Assembly: GCA_029861675.1 (NCBI GenBank)
Contig: JAOTYV010000031.1
Span: forward strand, 1-25,206
DNA length: 25,206 nucleotides
Source of the DNA: Alphaproteobacteria bacterium
GTDB lineage: Bacteria; Pseudomonadota; Alphaproteobacteria; UBA8366
Direction: 5' to 3'
In this document: positions 13,716 through 22,075 of the stretch, one piece after another
Layout of the letters: each line of letters starts with the position of its first letter
How positions within the stretch are numbered: the stretch's first letter is position 1
The notes under the pieces: model-generated
Database searches by the model: none
What the model was told of the DNA's origin: nothing
What the model saw: only the letters and a program-made list of their open reading frames with translations
Program-made: the position numbers and the translations under genes

Positions 13716-14663
13716 TTGGCGACCTATATGGTGAAGCGATTCTTCCTGATGCTGCTGACGCTCATCGGGATGTCGATAATCATCTTCGTCCTGCTGCGGC
13801 TGATGCCGGGCAATATCGTGGATATTATGTTCGATTCCGCAGGGTTCGTGGACCCGGCGGAAAAGGCGATAATCGAAAAAGAACTCGGCCTGGACCAACC
13901 GATTGCGGTGCAATACGGGCAATGGATCTGGGGGCTCATGCAATGGGACTTAGGATTTTCCTATGTCTCCGAAATGCCCGCGGTGGATGAACTTGGGCCC
14001 CGTATCCCCATTACGGCCAAACTGGCGGCGCTCGCGCTGTTCTTTTCCGTCTTGTTCGGTGTCCCTTTGGGAGTCATCAGCGCGGTCAAGCAGGACACAT
14101 GGCTGGATTACGGGCTTAGGGTCATAAGTCTGAGCGGATTGTCGATGCCATCCTTCTGGCTCGCGCTGCTCATTCTGATGTTTTGCGTGGCCCAGTTCGG
14201 CAGCATTCCGATCTATTTGGATCCGCCGGAAAACCTGTGGGATGAGTTGCTCCTTTATAGCCTGCCGGCGGCGGCGGTCGGATTCCGAAGTTCGGCGTTG
14301 ATCATGCGCTTGACGCGATCGTCCATGCTGGAAGTGCTGCGCCAGGATTATATCCGCACCGCGCGGTCCAAGGGAGCATCCGAAAACACGGTTAATTATT
14401 CGCACGCACTCAAGAACGCTTTTCTTCCGGTCACCACGATCATCGGCATCGAGGCCGCATTCCTGATCGGCGGACTCATCATTACCGAGACGGTGTTCAA
14501 TATTCCGGGCGTGGCGCACTTCCTGGTGGAGGCGATCCTGATGCGGGACTATCCCATCGTGCAAAACCTGGTGATGTTGGTGGCGCTGATTGTCGTGACG
14601 GTCAATTTTCTCGTCGATCTAACCTACGGGGCCCTGGATCCACGCATCAAATACGCGGATTAG
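13716..14663 (+). CDS. ABC transporter permease, DppB/OppB family
   Basis: The protein begins LATYMVKRFFLMLLTLIGMSIIIFVLLRLMPGN, the normal DppB N-terminus. GGGGAGA (13703-13709) lies 6 nt before the TTG at 13716, favouring this start over GTG 13701 or ATG 13728. About six membrane segments are present. The cytoplasmic EAA loop, which docks to the ATPases, reads DYIRTARSKGASENTVNYSHALKNAFLPV. The C-terminus T-Y-G-x-L-D-P-R-I-K-Y is diagnostic for the family. At about 315 residues the length is standard. It forms the inner-membrane channel with the next gene product. Confidence 0.9.
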   Translation: MATYMVKRFFLMLLTLIGMSIIIFVLLRLMPGNIVDIMFDSAGFVDPAEKAIIEKELGLDQPIAVQYGQWIWGLMQWDLGFSYVSEMPAVDELGPRIPITAKLAALALFFSVLFGVPLGVISAVKQDTWLDYGLRVISLSGLSMPSFWLALLILMFCVAQFGSIPIYLDPPENLWDELLLYSLPAAAVGFRSSALIMRLTRSSMLEVLRQDYIRTARSKGASENTVNYSHALKNAFLPVTTIIGIEAAFLIGGLIITETVFNIPGVAHFLVEAILMRDYPIVQNLVMLVALIVVTVNFLVDLTYGALDPRIKYAD

Positions 14664-14695
14664 ACCCCATGACGGTACAGGCAGGAGAATAAGCA

Positions 14696-15589
14696 GTGGT
14701 AGATATCGACCATAATGCGGAACTGGCCCGAGCGGGTGCGAACATCGACAGCCGGTGGAGCGCCATACTGCACTTCGCCCGCCACTATCCCCTGGCCTTG
14801 TTCGGGATTGCGATCGTAATCGTCTTCGTGCTCGCCGCGATCTTCGCCGAATTCATCGCCACTCACGACCCCATATCGACCCACGCGGCGCTTTCCCTGT
14901 CGCCACCGACCGCCAATAACATTCTGGGCTCCGACATGATGGGGCGGGATATGTTCGCCCGCATCGTGTATGGCGCGCGGATTTCGTTGATCGTCGCCGT
15001 CTCATCCACCCTGTTAGGCGGGATCATCGGCGTCTTTATCGGGTTGATGTCCGGTTATCTGCTCGGCTGGTTCGATCTGTTGATGCAACGCGTCATCGAC
15101 ATCATGCAGGCCCTGCCGCTTCTGGTGCTGGCCCTGGTGATGGCGGCCTCGCTCGGCCCGTCATTGGAAAACACCATCCTGGCCATATCCATACCATTGG
15201 TGCCGCGCGTCGCGCGGGTGGTCCGTTCCAGTACCTTGTCGCTCCGCGAAATGCCGTTCGTCGAGGCGGCCCGCGCCGCCGGGATGTCGGAATTGCGCGT
15301 CGCCATCCGGCACGTCTTGCCCAACACCTTGGCGCCGTTGATCGTGCTGGCCACGGCTCAACTCGGCTCGGCCATTCTCGTCGAAGCCTCCCTCTCCTTC
15401 CTGGGCCTCGGCGTTCCCGAGCCGCATCCGTCCTGGGGCCGCATGCTTTCGGAGAACGCGGCCGAATATGCGCGGGTCGCACCCTGGCTGGTGATTTTCC
15501 CCGGCCTGGCTATCAGCCTCGTGGTGTTCGGCACCAATCTGCTGGGCGACGCCCTGCGCGATATCCTCGACCCGCGGCAGCGTCACTAA
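14696..15589 (+). CDS. ABC transporter permease, DppC/OppC family
   Basis: It starts at GTG 14696 with AGGAGA 7 nt upstream. The 297-residue protein has the N-terminal membrane segment of the OppC type (ALFGIAIVIVFVLAAIFAEFI), the HDP-segment, GSDMMGRDMFARIVYGARISL, and the EAA loop FVEAARAAGMSELRVAIRHVLPN. It ends G-D-A-L-R-D-I-L-D-P-R, the family C-terminus. It follows the DppB-type gene by 32 nt and pairs with it as the second half of the membrane channel. Confidence 0.92.
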   Translation: MVDIDHNAELARAGANIDSRWSAILHFARHYPLALFGIAIVIVFVLAAIFAEFIATHDPISTHAALSLSPPTANNILGSDMMGRDMFARIVYGARISLIVAVSSTLLGGIIGVFIGLMSGYLLGWFDLLMQRVIDIMQALPLLVLALVMAASLGPSLENTILAISIPLVPRVARVVRSSTLSLREMPFVEAARAAGMSELRVAIRHVLPNTLAPLIVLATAQLGSAILVEASLSFLGLGVPEPHPSWGRMLSENAAEYARVAPWLVIFPGLAISLVVFGTNLLGDALRDILDPRQRH

Positions 15590-15630
15590 CAATGGACATG
15601 ATCGTGCAACAAAGATTGGTGAGTGAATAA

Positions 15631-16690
15631 ATGGCTGAAACGGCAAGCGACGAGATTTCGCCGCCCGAGAACGTCGTTCCCCAAACCGACGAATTGGCAA
15701 TGGAGGTGGACGGGCTCAAGACTTACTTCTTCACCCGCCAGGGAACCGTCAAGGCGGTAGACGATGTATCGTTCTATCTCAAGAAGAGTGAGACGCTCGG
15801 GATTGTCGGTGAATCGGGCTGCGGCAAAAGCATCACCGCGTTGTCCCTCATGCGTCTGGTGCCCGACCCGCCGGGGAAAAACGTCGGCGGCTCGGTAAAA
15901 CTCGACGGGCGGAGCCTGCTCGACCTCGATGAAGCCGAAATGCGGGACATCCGCGGCAACGAGATGTCGATGATCTTTCAGGAGCCGATGACCTCGCTGA
16001 ACCCGGTATTTACGATCGGCCACCAGATCAGCGAAGCGCTGATCCTGCATCAGGGATTGAACAAGGCCGAGGCCATGGAACGATCCGTGGAAATGCTCGA
16101 ACTCGTAAAAATTCCCGAGACCCGGCAACGCGTAAAGGAATACCCCCACCAACTGTCCGGCGGCATGCGGCAGCGGGTCATGATCGCCATGGCGCTTGCC
16201 TGCAACCCAAAGGTCCTGATCGCCGACGAACCGACCACCGCGCTGGACGTGACCATTCAGGCGCAAATTTTGGATCTGATATTGGACCTTCAGGAACGGC
16301 TGGGAACGGCGGTTATCCTGATTACTCATGATTTGGGCGTCATCGCCGAGACCGCCAAGCGGGTGGTCGTCATGTATGCCGGCAAGAAGGTCGAGGAAGC
16401 AGACGTTGGCGACCTGTTTGCCGAGCCCTTGCACCCTTACACCCACGGATTGCTTGCCTCCGTACCGCATTTGGATGTGATGAAGGATAAGGACGCGGCG
16501 CCGGTCGAACGGCTGGCGGAAATCCCGGGCATCGTCCCGCTCTTGATCGACCTGCCCGAGGGCTGCACCTTCGCGCCCCGCTGCCCCTTCGCCGACGAGA
16601 AATGCACATCGGAGTATCCTCCATACACGGAGCGAAAACCCGGCCATTCCGTTGCCTGCTGGCACTCTGACAAACTCTATGGAGGCGGCA

Positions 16691-16698
<8 letters not shown>
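15631..16698 (+). CDS. ABC transporter ATPase, DppD/OppD family
   Basis: The 355-residue protein has Walker A GESGCGKS (60-67), the Q-loop MIFQEP, signature LSGGM (175-179), Walker B LIADE (196-200) and the ITHD switch histidine, followed by the oligopeptide/dipeptide C-terminal domain with its cysteine cluster ([14 protein letters not shown]), a region that can hold an iron-sulfur cluster in some homologues. A GGTGAG sequence about 9 nt before the ATG serves as ribosome binding site. It lies 41 nt after the DppC-type permease and overlaps the next ATPase gene by 8 nt, so the two subunits are likely made in equal amounts and act as a heterodimer. Confidence 0.92.
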
Positions 16699-17701
<1,003 letters not shown>

Positions 17702-17929
17702 CCGGCGGGATCGGGACAGCGGGCCGTCATCTCGGACAAGACGCCGTCGATCCGAAATCCAGGACTTATCCATAGCGGCAATTTCGGCCATGGGCCCGGT
17801 GTCGGCCCTAATCACTGTGGTCTGAGCATTTCGCGCGCAAGAACCAAGCGCCAGCCGACAGGTCGCCCACCCCGTCGTCATCGATGGTCAAAAGGACGCT
17901 CTTGCGTCAGCGTCGCGGTGCGCGACAGT

Positions 17930-18110
17930 AAAATCAAACAATTCGCCACAAATAAAATTGATGGAGAATACAGTTATTTGAAATAATGATATTTTTAATA
18001 CTTGTATAATTATGGTTAAATAATATTAATTATTCTTCTTTTTTACAACTTATGGTACATTTGGACGAAATAATCTCCACAATTTCAATATTCGTATGGG
18101 CCAATATATG
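17930..18110 (+). promoter_or_regulatory. AT-rich island upstream of the Tad-type genes
   Basis: The stretch 17702-18171 has no gene. Its first 230 bp are GC-rich and unremarkable; from about 17930 composition drops sharply (mostly A and T to about 18110). It contains TTGAAA (17978-17983), TATAAT (18005-18010), a 16-bp AT palindrome AATAAT-ATTA-ATTATT (18019-18034) and a following T-rich run. TATAAT is a good -10, but the spacing to TTGAAA is 21 bp, too long for a standard pair. The likely role is the promoter/operator of the downstream pilus genes, perhaps bound by a nucleoid protein; acquired DNA is the alternative. A small GGGGT/ACCCC hairpin (18128-18147) sits in the leader. Confidence 0.45.
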
Positions 18111-18171
18111 AGGATGGTTGTCCAGGCGGGGTATTTAGTTTCACCCCTGAACGTTTGGGAAAGATGATCCG

Positions 18172-19380
18172 ATGCCATACGGGAAAAATTTTCAACGACT
18201 TAGAGGGTTCCTTAGGGGTCTGGTCCGCCATGAGAACGGCGGCACGATCACCACGATCGCCCTGTCCGCCGGCTTCCTTGTCGCCTTCGTGGGTCTGGCG
18301 ATAGACACCACGCGCGGTTACATGCTGAAGCAGCGCCTCGCCTATGCGGTCGACGTGGCGGCGCTCGCGGCCGCCAAATCGGCCACGACCGAAGATGTGA
18401 CTGTCATCGGGCAGCGCTACTTCGACGCCAACTTTCCCGCCGGATACATGGGGGCGACGAACCTCAGCGTGACCTTCACCGCCAGCCCCGATAACACCCA
18501 AGTGACGGTTACGGCAAATGCGGACCTGCCGACCGCGCTGATGACCGTCGTCGGCTTCGATAAGGTCGACGTCGGGATGGAAACGATCGCGCAGAGACAA
18601 GCCAAGGGCCTCGAACTTGCCTTGGCGCTCGACACCACCGGCTCCATGAACGGGTTTATCGACGACCTGCAAGACGCCACCATCGGACTGTTGGACGTGC
18701 TGTACGGCAGTAACGATACGGTCGACAACCTGTACGTGGCGCTCGTGCCCTTCAATTATCGGGTGAATATGGCCGGCTATCCGAGCCTGCTCGGTTTCAC
18801 CCCAGCCAATCCGGGCATGGCCTGCCCCAATCCGCGGTCGGCGCCGTACAACGTGACCGATGCCACGCCGAGCGTCGCCCCGTTCAACAGCGAATATACG
18901 ACGGGCTCTTGCAACAATAGCAGCCAACTCCGAAGTGCATTGGCCTTGACCGCCTCGAAATCCACCCTGATAAGCAAGATCAATACGCTGTCGCATGGCG
19001 GCGGTACGCGTATCGACGGGGCGGCAGCCTGGGCATTCCGCAACCTGTCGCCCGACTGGCAGGGGCTATGGGGCAATCCGGACCTTCCCTTGCCGTACGA
19101 CGAGCCCTTGATGGAAAAGGTGGCCATCATCATGACCGATGGCGAGAATTCCAATCCGTCATCCGCGAATGCCGTGCTCGCGGACGTCTGCGACAACATG
19201 ACCGACGCCGGGATCATCGTGTATACGGTCCAGTTCCGCACCAACACGCCCTCATTGACAAATCTGCTCACCGATTGCGCGACGTCACCGGCGCACCACT
19301 ACTTTGCGTCAAACGGCCAGCTCAGCGCGGTATTCGGCGAGATCGCCTCCAATCTCAGCAATCTTCGTCTGATCAAGTGA
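18172..19380 (+). CDS. TadG-like pilus assembly protein with von Willebrand A domain
   Basis: The 402-residue protein has a short basic N-terminus, a single membrane helix (about 25-46) and the Tad N-terminal pattern in which the helix is followed by a D-x-x-R-x-Y...L-Q-x-A-x-D-A-A-A-L-A-A-A-like segment (here DTTRGYMLKQRLAYAVDVAALAAAK). From about 148 it is a VWA domain: D154-T-T-G-S158 is the MIDAS motif, HGGGTRID may supply the threonine ligand, and IIMTDGEN (near 319-326) the aspartate. The domain probably faces the periplasm and binds metal and partners. It is the first of three Tad-type genes, 45 nt before the TadE-like gene. Confidence 0.85.
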   Translation: MPYGKNFQRLRGFLRGLVRHENGGTITTIALSAGFLVAFVGLAIDTTRGYMLKQRLAYAVDVAALAAAKSATTEDVTVIGQRYFDANFPAGYMGATNLSVTFTASPDNTQVTVTANADLPTALMTVVGFDKVDVGMETIAQRQAKGLELALALDTTGSMNGFIDDLQDATIGLLDVLYGSNDTVDNLYVALVPFNYRVNMAGYPSLLGFTPANPGMACPNPRSAPYNVTDATPSVAPFNSEYTTGSCNNSSQLRSALALTASKSTLISKINTLSHGGGTRIDGAAAWAFRNLSPDWQGLWGNPDLPLPYDEPLMEKVAIIMTDGENSNPSSANAVLADVCDNMTDAGIIVYTVQFRTNTPSLTNLLTDCATSPAHHYFASNGQLSAVFGEIASNLSNLRLIK

Positions 19381-19425
19381 TGCGCCCGGCGCCGAGACAA
19401 GAATGGGTCTAAAAAGGGGTACGCG

Positions 19426-20001
19426 ATGAAGCGGTTTTTCAACAGGATACGCGGCGATACGAAGGGCGGCGCCGCGATCGAGTTCGGTTTCACCGCGCCG
19501 TTTTTGATCATGACGATCGTCGGGGTCATGGAGTTCTCCATGATCCTCTTCGTCAACTCGCTGCTCGAAGGCAGCCTTCGCGAGGCGGCGCGCACCGCCA
19601 TGACCGGCGTCGTGCCGGTCGGCATGAAGCGCGAGGAAGCGATCGTTGCGAAAATCGATTCCTCGATGCTGGGTCTTCTCACCATCGACGCGAGCAACAT
19701 CACCACGCTCGCCTATGCGAGTTTCACGGAGGTCGGGCAACCGGAACCGTATGTCGACGACAACCCAGCCAACGGAAAGTACGACGCCGGTGAAAGCTAT
19801 ACCGACGTCAACGGTGACGGGGTATGGAGCGCGGACATGGGCACGCCGGGCGCCGGCAACCAGTGTCAGGTCGTCGTCTACCGTGTCCAGACCGAATGGC
19901 CGCTGATGCTCGGCTTGCTGGCCTCTTCGATCGGACAGGAGGTCGCGCTCTCGGCGACCACGGCGGTGCGCAATGAACCATATGGGGTCAACCCATGTTA
20001 A
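19426..20001 (+). CDS. TadE-like minor pilin/pseudopilin with an acidic Ca-binding-like insert
   Basis: The 191-residue protein has a K-G-G-A-A-I-E-F-G-F-x-A-P-F-L-I TadE signature (about 13-29), with the conserved E at +5 as in prepilin-like sequences, and one membrane helix. The C-terminal half contains D-N-P-A-N-G-K-Y-D-A-G-E-S-Y-x-D-V-N-G-D-G-V-W, two D-x-N-x-G/D-G-like loops resembling calcium-binding repeats, and ends in a cysteine. AAAAGGGG about 8 nt before the ATG is the ribosome binding site. Its stop overlaps the next start by 7 nt. TadE-type proteins help build or anchor Flp-type tight-adherence pili. Confidence 0.85.
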   Translation: MKRFFNRIRGDTKGGAAIEFGFTAPFLIMTIVGVMEFSMILFVNSLLEGSLREAARTAMTGVVPVGMKREEAIVAKIDSSMLGLLTIDASNITTLAYASFTEVGQPEPYVDDNPANGKYDAGESYTDVNGDGVWSADMGTPGAGNQCQVVVYRVQTEWPLMLGLLASSIGQEVALSATTAVRNEPYGVNPC

Positions 20002-20603
20002 GGACCGCCAAACAGGTGATAGACGGAGCCGTGCTCATGCGTAGGCGGATCGAAAGATTTTCGCCGGCCAGACTGCTGCGGGATAAGCGCGGCGGTATTC
20101 TGGTCGAGTTCGCCATGGCGATGCCGGTTCTCCTCATTCTTCTGATCGGCGGGGTCGAGTTGGGCCGTTACGTCCTGCTGAATCAAAAGCTGGACCGAAC
20201 CGTCATGACGATTTCGGATATCGTCGCCAGTTCGACGACCGTAACGACCGCCGAAATCGACCAGATCTTCGACGCCACCGGCCTCATTCTGGAACCGTTT
20301 CCCTTTGGCGCCGAGGGGACGGTAGTGATTTCCTCCGTGCGGAGACAAACCGGCTCGCCCAAGGTCATCTGGCAGCGCTCCGGCGCGGGCTCGCTGTCGG
20401 TCACGAGCCTTGTCGGCGTCCAGGGCGGCAACGCGACGCTCAGCGACAACGACCTTGTCGATAATAGCCAGGCGATCATCATCGGCGAGGTTTTTTACCA
20501 GTATACGCCCTGGTTCACCGACCTGATTCCAAGCTCGATCATCCGCCACCAATCGGCCTTCAGACCCCGCCAGTCGAACGAAGTCGTCTGCTCCGATTGT
20601 TAG
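19995..20603 (+). CDS. TadE/TadF-like pilus protein
   Basis: The 202-residue protein (or 188, if it starts at ATG 20037, which has GGAG 8 nt upstream) has the signature K-R-G-G-I-L-V-E-F-A-M-A-M-P-V-L-L-I-L-L-I-G-G-V-E-L-G-R (about 32-58), with one membrane helix followed by a periplasmic beta-rich domain and the C-terminal C-S-D-C. The start at 19995 overlaps the upstream TadE-like gene and suggests coupling. No Tad secretion ATPase, platform protein or prepilin peptidase is in the window, so these three genes are a minor-component module that depends on machinery elsewhere. The TAG stop is the first 3 nt of repeat copy 3, and the operon's terminator lies beyond the repeat. Confidence 0.82.
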   Translation: MLRTAKQVIDGAVLMRRRIERFSPARLLRDKRGGILVEFAMAMPVLLILLIGGVELGRYVLLNQKLDRTVMTISDIVASSTTVTTAEIDQIFDATGLILEPFPFGAEGTVVISSVRRQTGSPKVIWQRSGAGSLSVTSLVGVQGGNATLSDNDLVDNSQAIIIGEVFYQYTPWFTDLIPSSIIRHQSAFRPRQSNEVVCSDC

Positions 20604-20705
20604 AGAAAATCCCGAGCGAACCGAAACGGTTCGCGACGACGTATTTGCGTAAAAACATAGAGATAGACCATTTCACTTGAGTCAATTTGAACAAGAAATG
20701 GTCTA
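20601..20705 (-). repeat. 105-bp TA-bounded dispersed repeat, copy 3
   Basis: It is inverted relative to copies 1 and 2 and differs from copy 2 at about 5 of 105 positions by hand alignment. It starts TAGAGAAAATCCC and ends GAAATGGTCTA. Its first 3 nt are the stop codon of the TadF-like gene. In this copy the outer stem of the first hairpin is a perfect 11-bp pair TAGACCATTTC / GAAATGGTCTA. Removing it joins GAT-TGT to TAG-CAC, preserving the stop codon and placing the terminator hairpin at 20713 about 9 nt after it. Confidence 0.9.
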
Positions 20706-20712
20706 GCACCGG

Positions 20713-20735
20713 TGCGGCAACACCGCCGCATTTTA
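20713..20735 (+). terminator. Intrinsic terminator of the Tad-type operon, displaced by repeat copy 3
   Basis: TGCGGC (20713-20718) pairs with GCCGCA (20725-20730) around AACACC and is followed by TTTTA. It lies immediately beyond repeat copy 3, 110 bp from the stop codon it presumably served. Bases 20736-20852 hold only the leader of the next gene. Confidence 0.6.
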
Positions 20736-20852
20736 CATCCTTCCGAAACTTGAGGCGCGCGCCGGCTTTGGCGCGTCCGTCCCGAAACGACTAAGGTAAC
20801 GGCTGACCTCGGCGTCGCACCGGATGCGATGCCTCTGCTAACGGGGACAGCC

Positions 20853-21947
20853 ATGCGCATCGACAATATTGAAACATTCCTGATTCGCCTGCCCTTCGAG
20901 ACCGGCGACACCGCCAAGGATTGGCGCGGCGGACGCACGCTCGATTACGTGCTGATCCGGATCGACACCGATGCCGGCGTTTCAGGCTGGGGCGACGCCT
21001 TCGGCTATGGCGCGGCCCATGCCACCAAGGCGGCGGTCGACCGGATGGTCGCGCCGTCCCTGATCGGCAAGGACGCGCGCGACATCGCGGGCATCTCCCA
21101 CTCGTTACAGCGATCGAACCACATCTGGGGGCGCTACGGCGTCACGATGTTCGCGATCTCCGGCATCGACATCGCGCTCTGGGATATCGCCGGCAAGGCG
21201 GCGGGACTGCCGGTCCACCGCCTGCTGGGCGGGCCCGCGCACGACACCCTGCCCGGCTATGCCAGCCTGCTGCACTGCCCGGACGCGGAAGCGGTTGCCG
21301 CCCGCACGGGCGAAGCGGTGGCGCTCGGCTACCGGCACATCAAGCTGCATGAAACCACCGTCCCCGCGGTGCGCGCCGCGCGCGAGGCGATGGGGCCGGA
21401 CATCGCCATGATGATCGACACCAACTGCCCGTGGACGCCCGGCGAAGCGCGCGAGATGGCGGCGAAATTCCGTCCCTTCGATCCCTATTGGCTCGAAGAG
21501 CCGATCTTCCCGCCGGAGGATTTCGCGAGCCTGGCGCGGCTGCAGGCCGAATCCGGCATTGCCATCGCGGCCGGCGAAAACGCCTGCACCGCCTTCGAAT
21601 TCCAGCGCATGTTCGATGCCGGCGCCGTCACCTTCGCCCAGCCCAGCGTGACCAAGGTCGGCGGTATCACCGAATTCCGCAAGATCCAGGCGCTGGCGGA
21701 ATCCCGCGGCATCACGGTGATCCCGCATTCGCCCTATTTCGGGCCGGGATTCCTCGCCACCCTGCACCTGCTGGCGGCATCGGCGCGGCCGAGCCTGATG
21801 GAACGCTTCTTCTGCACGCCCGAGGCGAGCCTGGCCGGGGATTTCATCAATGCGGAGAACTGCGTCTTCAAGGTTCCGGACGGCCCGGGCCTCGGCCACG
21901 ATCCCGACCCGGACATCCTGCGCGACTACCGGGACGACGCCGCCTGA
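20853..21947 (+). CDS. Mandelate racemase / muconate lactonizing enzyme family protein, K-x-H variant
   Basis: The start at 20853 has GGGGA 6-7 nt upstream; the earlier ATG at 20829 lacks one. The 364-residue protein has the capping domain and barrel. Metal ligands: D189 (MMIDTN), E215 (WLEEP), E242 (AAGEN). The active-site lysine motif is K164-L-H166 instead of K-x-K. The position of the mandelate racemase dyad aspartate is S265 (QPSVTKVGG), while its histidine is retained as H292 (IPHSPYFGPG). The chemistry may therefore differ from the enzyme at 10657, which keeps the D-H dyad. The substrate is probably a carboxylate (acid sugar or similar), but unidentified. It is monocistronic and followed by repeat copy 4. 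Confidence 0.85.
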   Translation: MRIDNIETFLIRLPFETGDTAKDWRGGRTLDYVLIRIDTDAGVSGWGDAFGYGAAHATKAAVDRMVAPSLIGKDARDIAGISHSLQRSNHIWGRYGVTMFAISGIDIALWDIAGKAAGLPVHRLLGGPAHDTLPGYASLLHCPDAEAVAARTGEAVALGYRHIKLHETTVPAVRAAREAMGPDIAMMIDTNCPWTPGEAREMAAKFRPFDPYWLEEPIFPPEDFASLARLQAESGIAIAAGENACTAFEFQRMFDAGAVTFAQPSVTKVGGITEFRKIQALAESRGITVIPHSPYFGPGFLATLHLLAASARPSLMERFFCTPEASLAGDFINAENCVFKVPDGPGLGHDPDPDILRDYRDDAA

Positions 21948-21970
21948 CGGTAGCCTGACCCGCCCTTCCC

Positions 21971-22075
21971 TAAAGCAAATCCCGAGCGAACCGAAACGGT
22001 TCGCGACGACGCATTTGCATAAAAACAAAGAGATAGACCATTTCACGTGAGTCAATTTTAACAGGAAATGACCTA
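21971..22075 (-). repeat. 105-bp TA-bounded dispersed repeat, copy 4
   Basis: The most diverged copy. On the plus strand it runs TAAAGCAAATCCC ... GGAAATGACCTA, again 105 bp with TA at both ends. The outer stem of hairpin 1 has decayed (GGTCATTTC versus GAAATGGTCTA), but hairpin 2 is intact. Its right-hand TA (22074-22075) plus the adjacent C forms the TAG stop of the minus-strand MFS gene (22075-22073). Excision in silico gives CCA-TAG-GGA on the minus strand, so the stop is kept. Confidence 0.88.
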
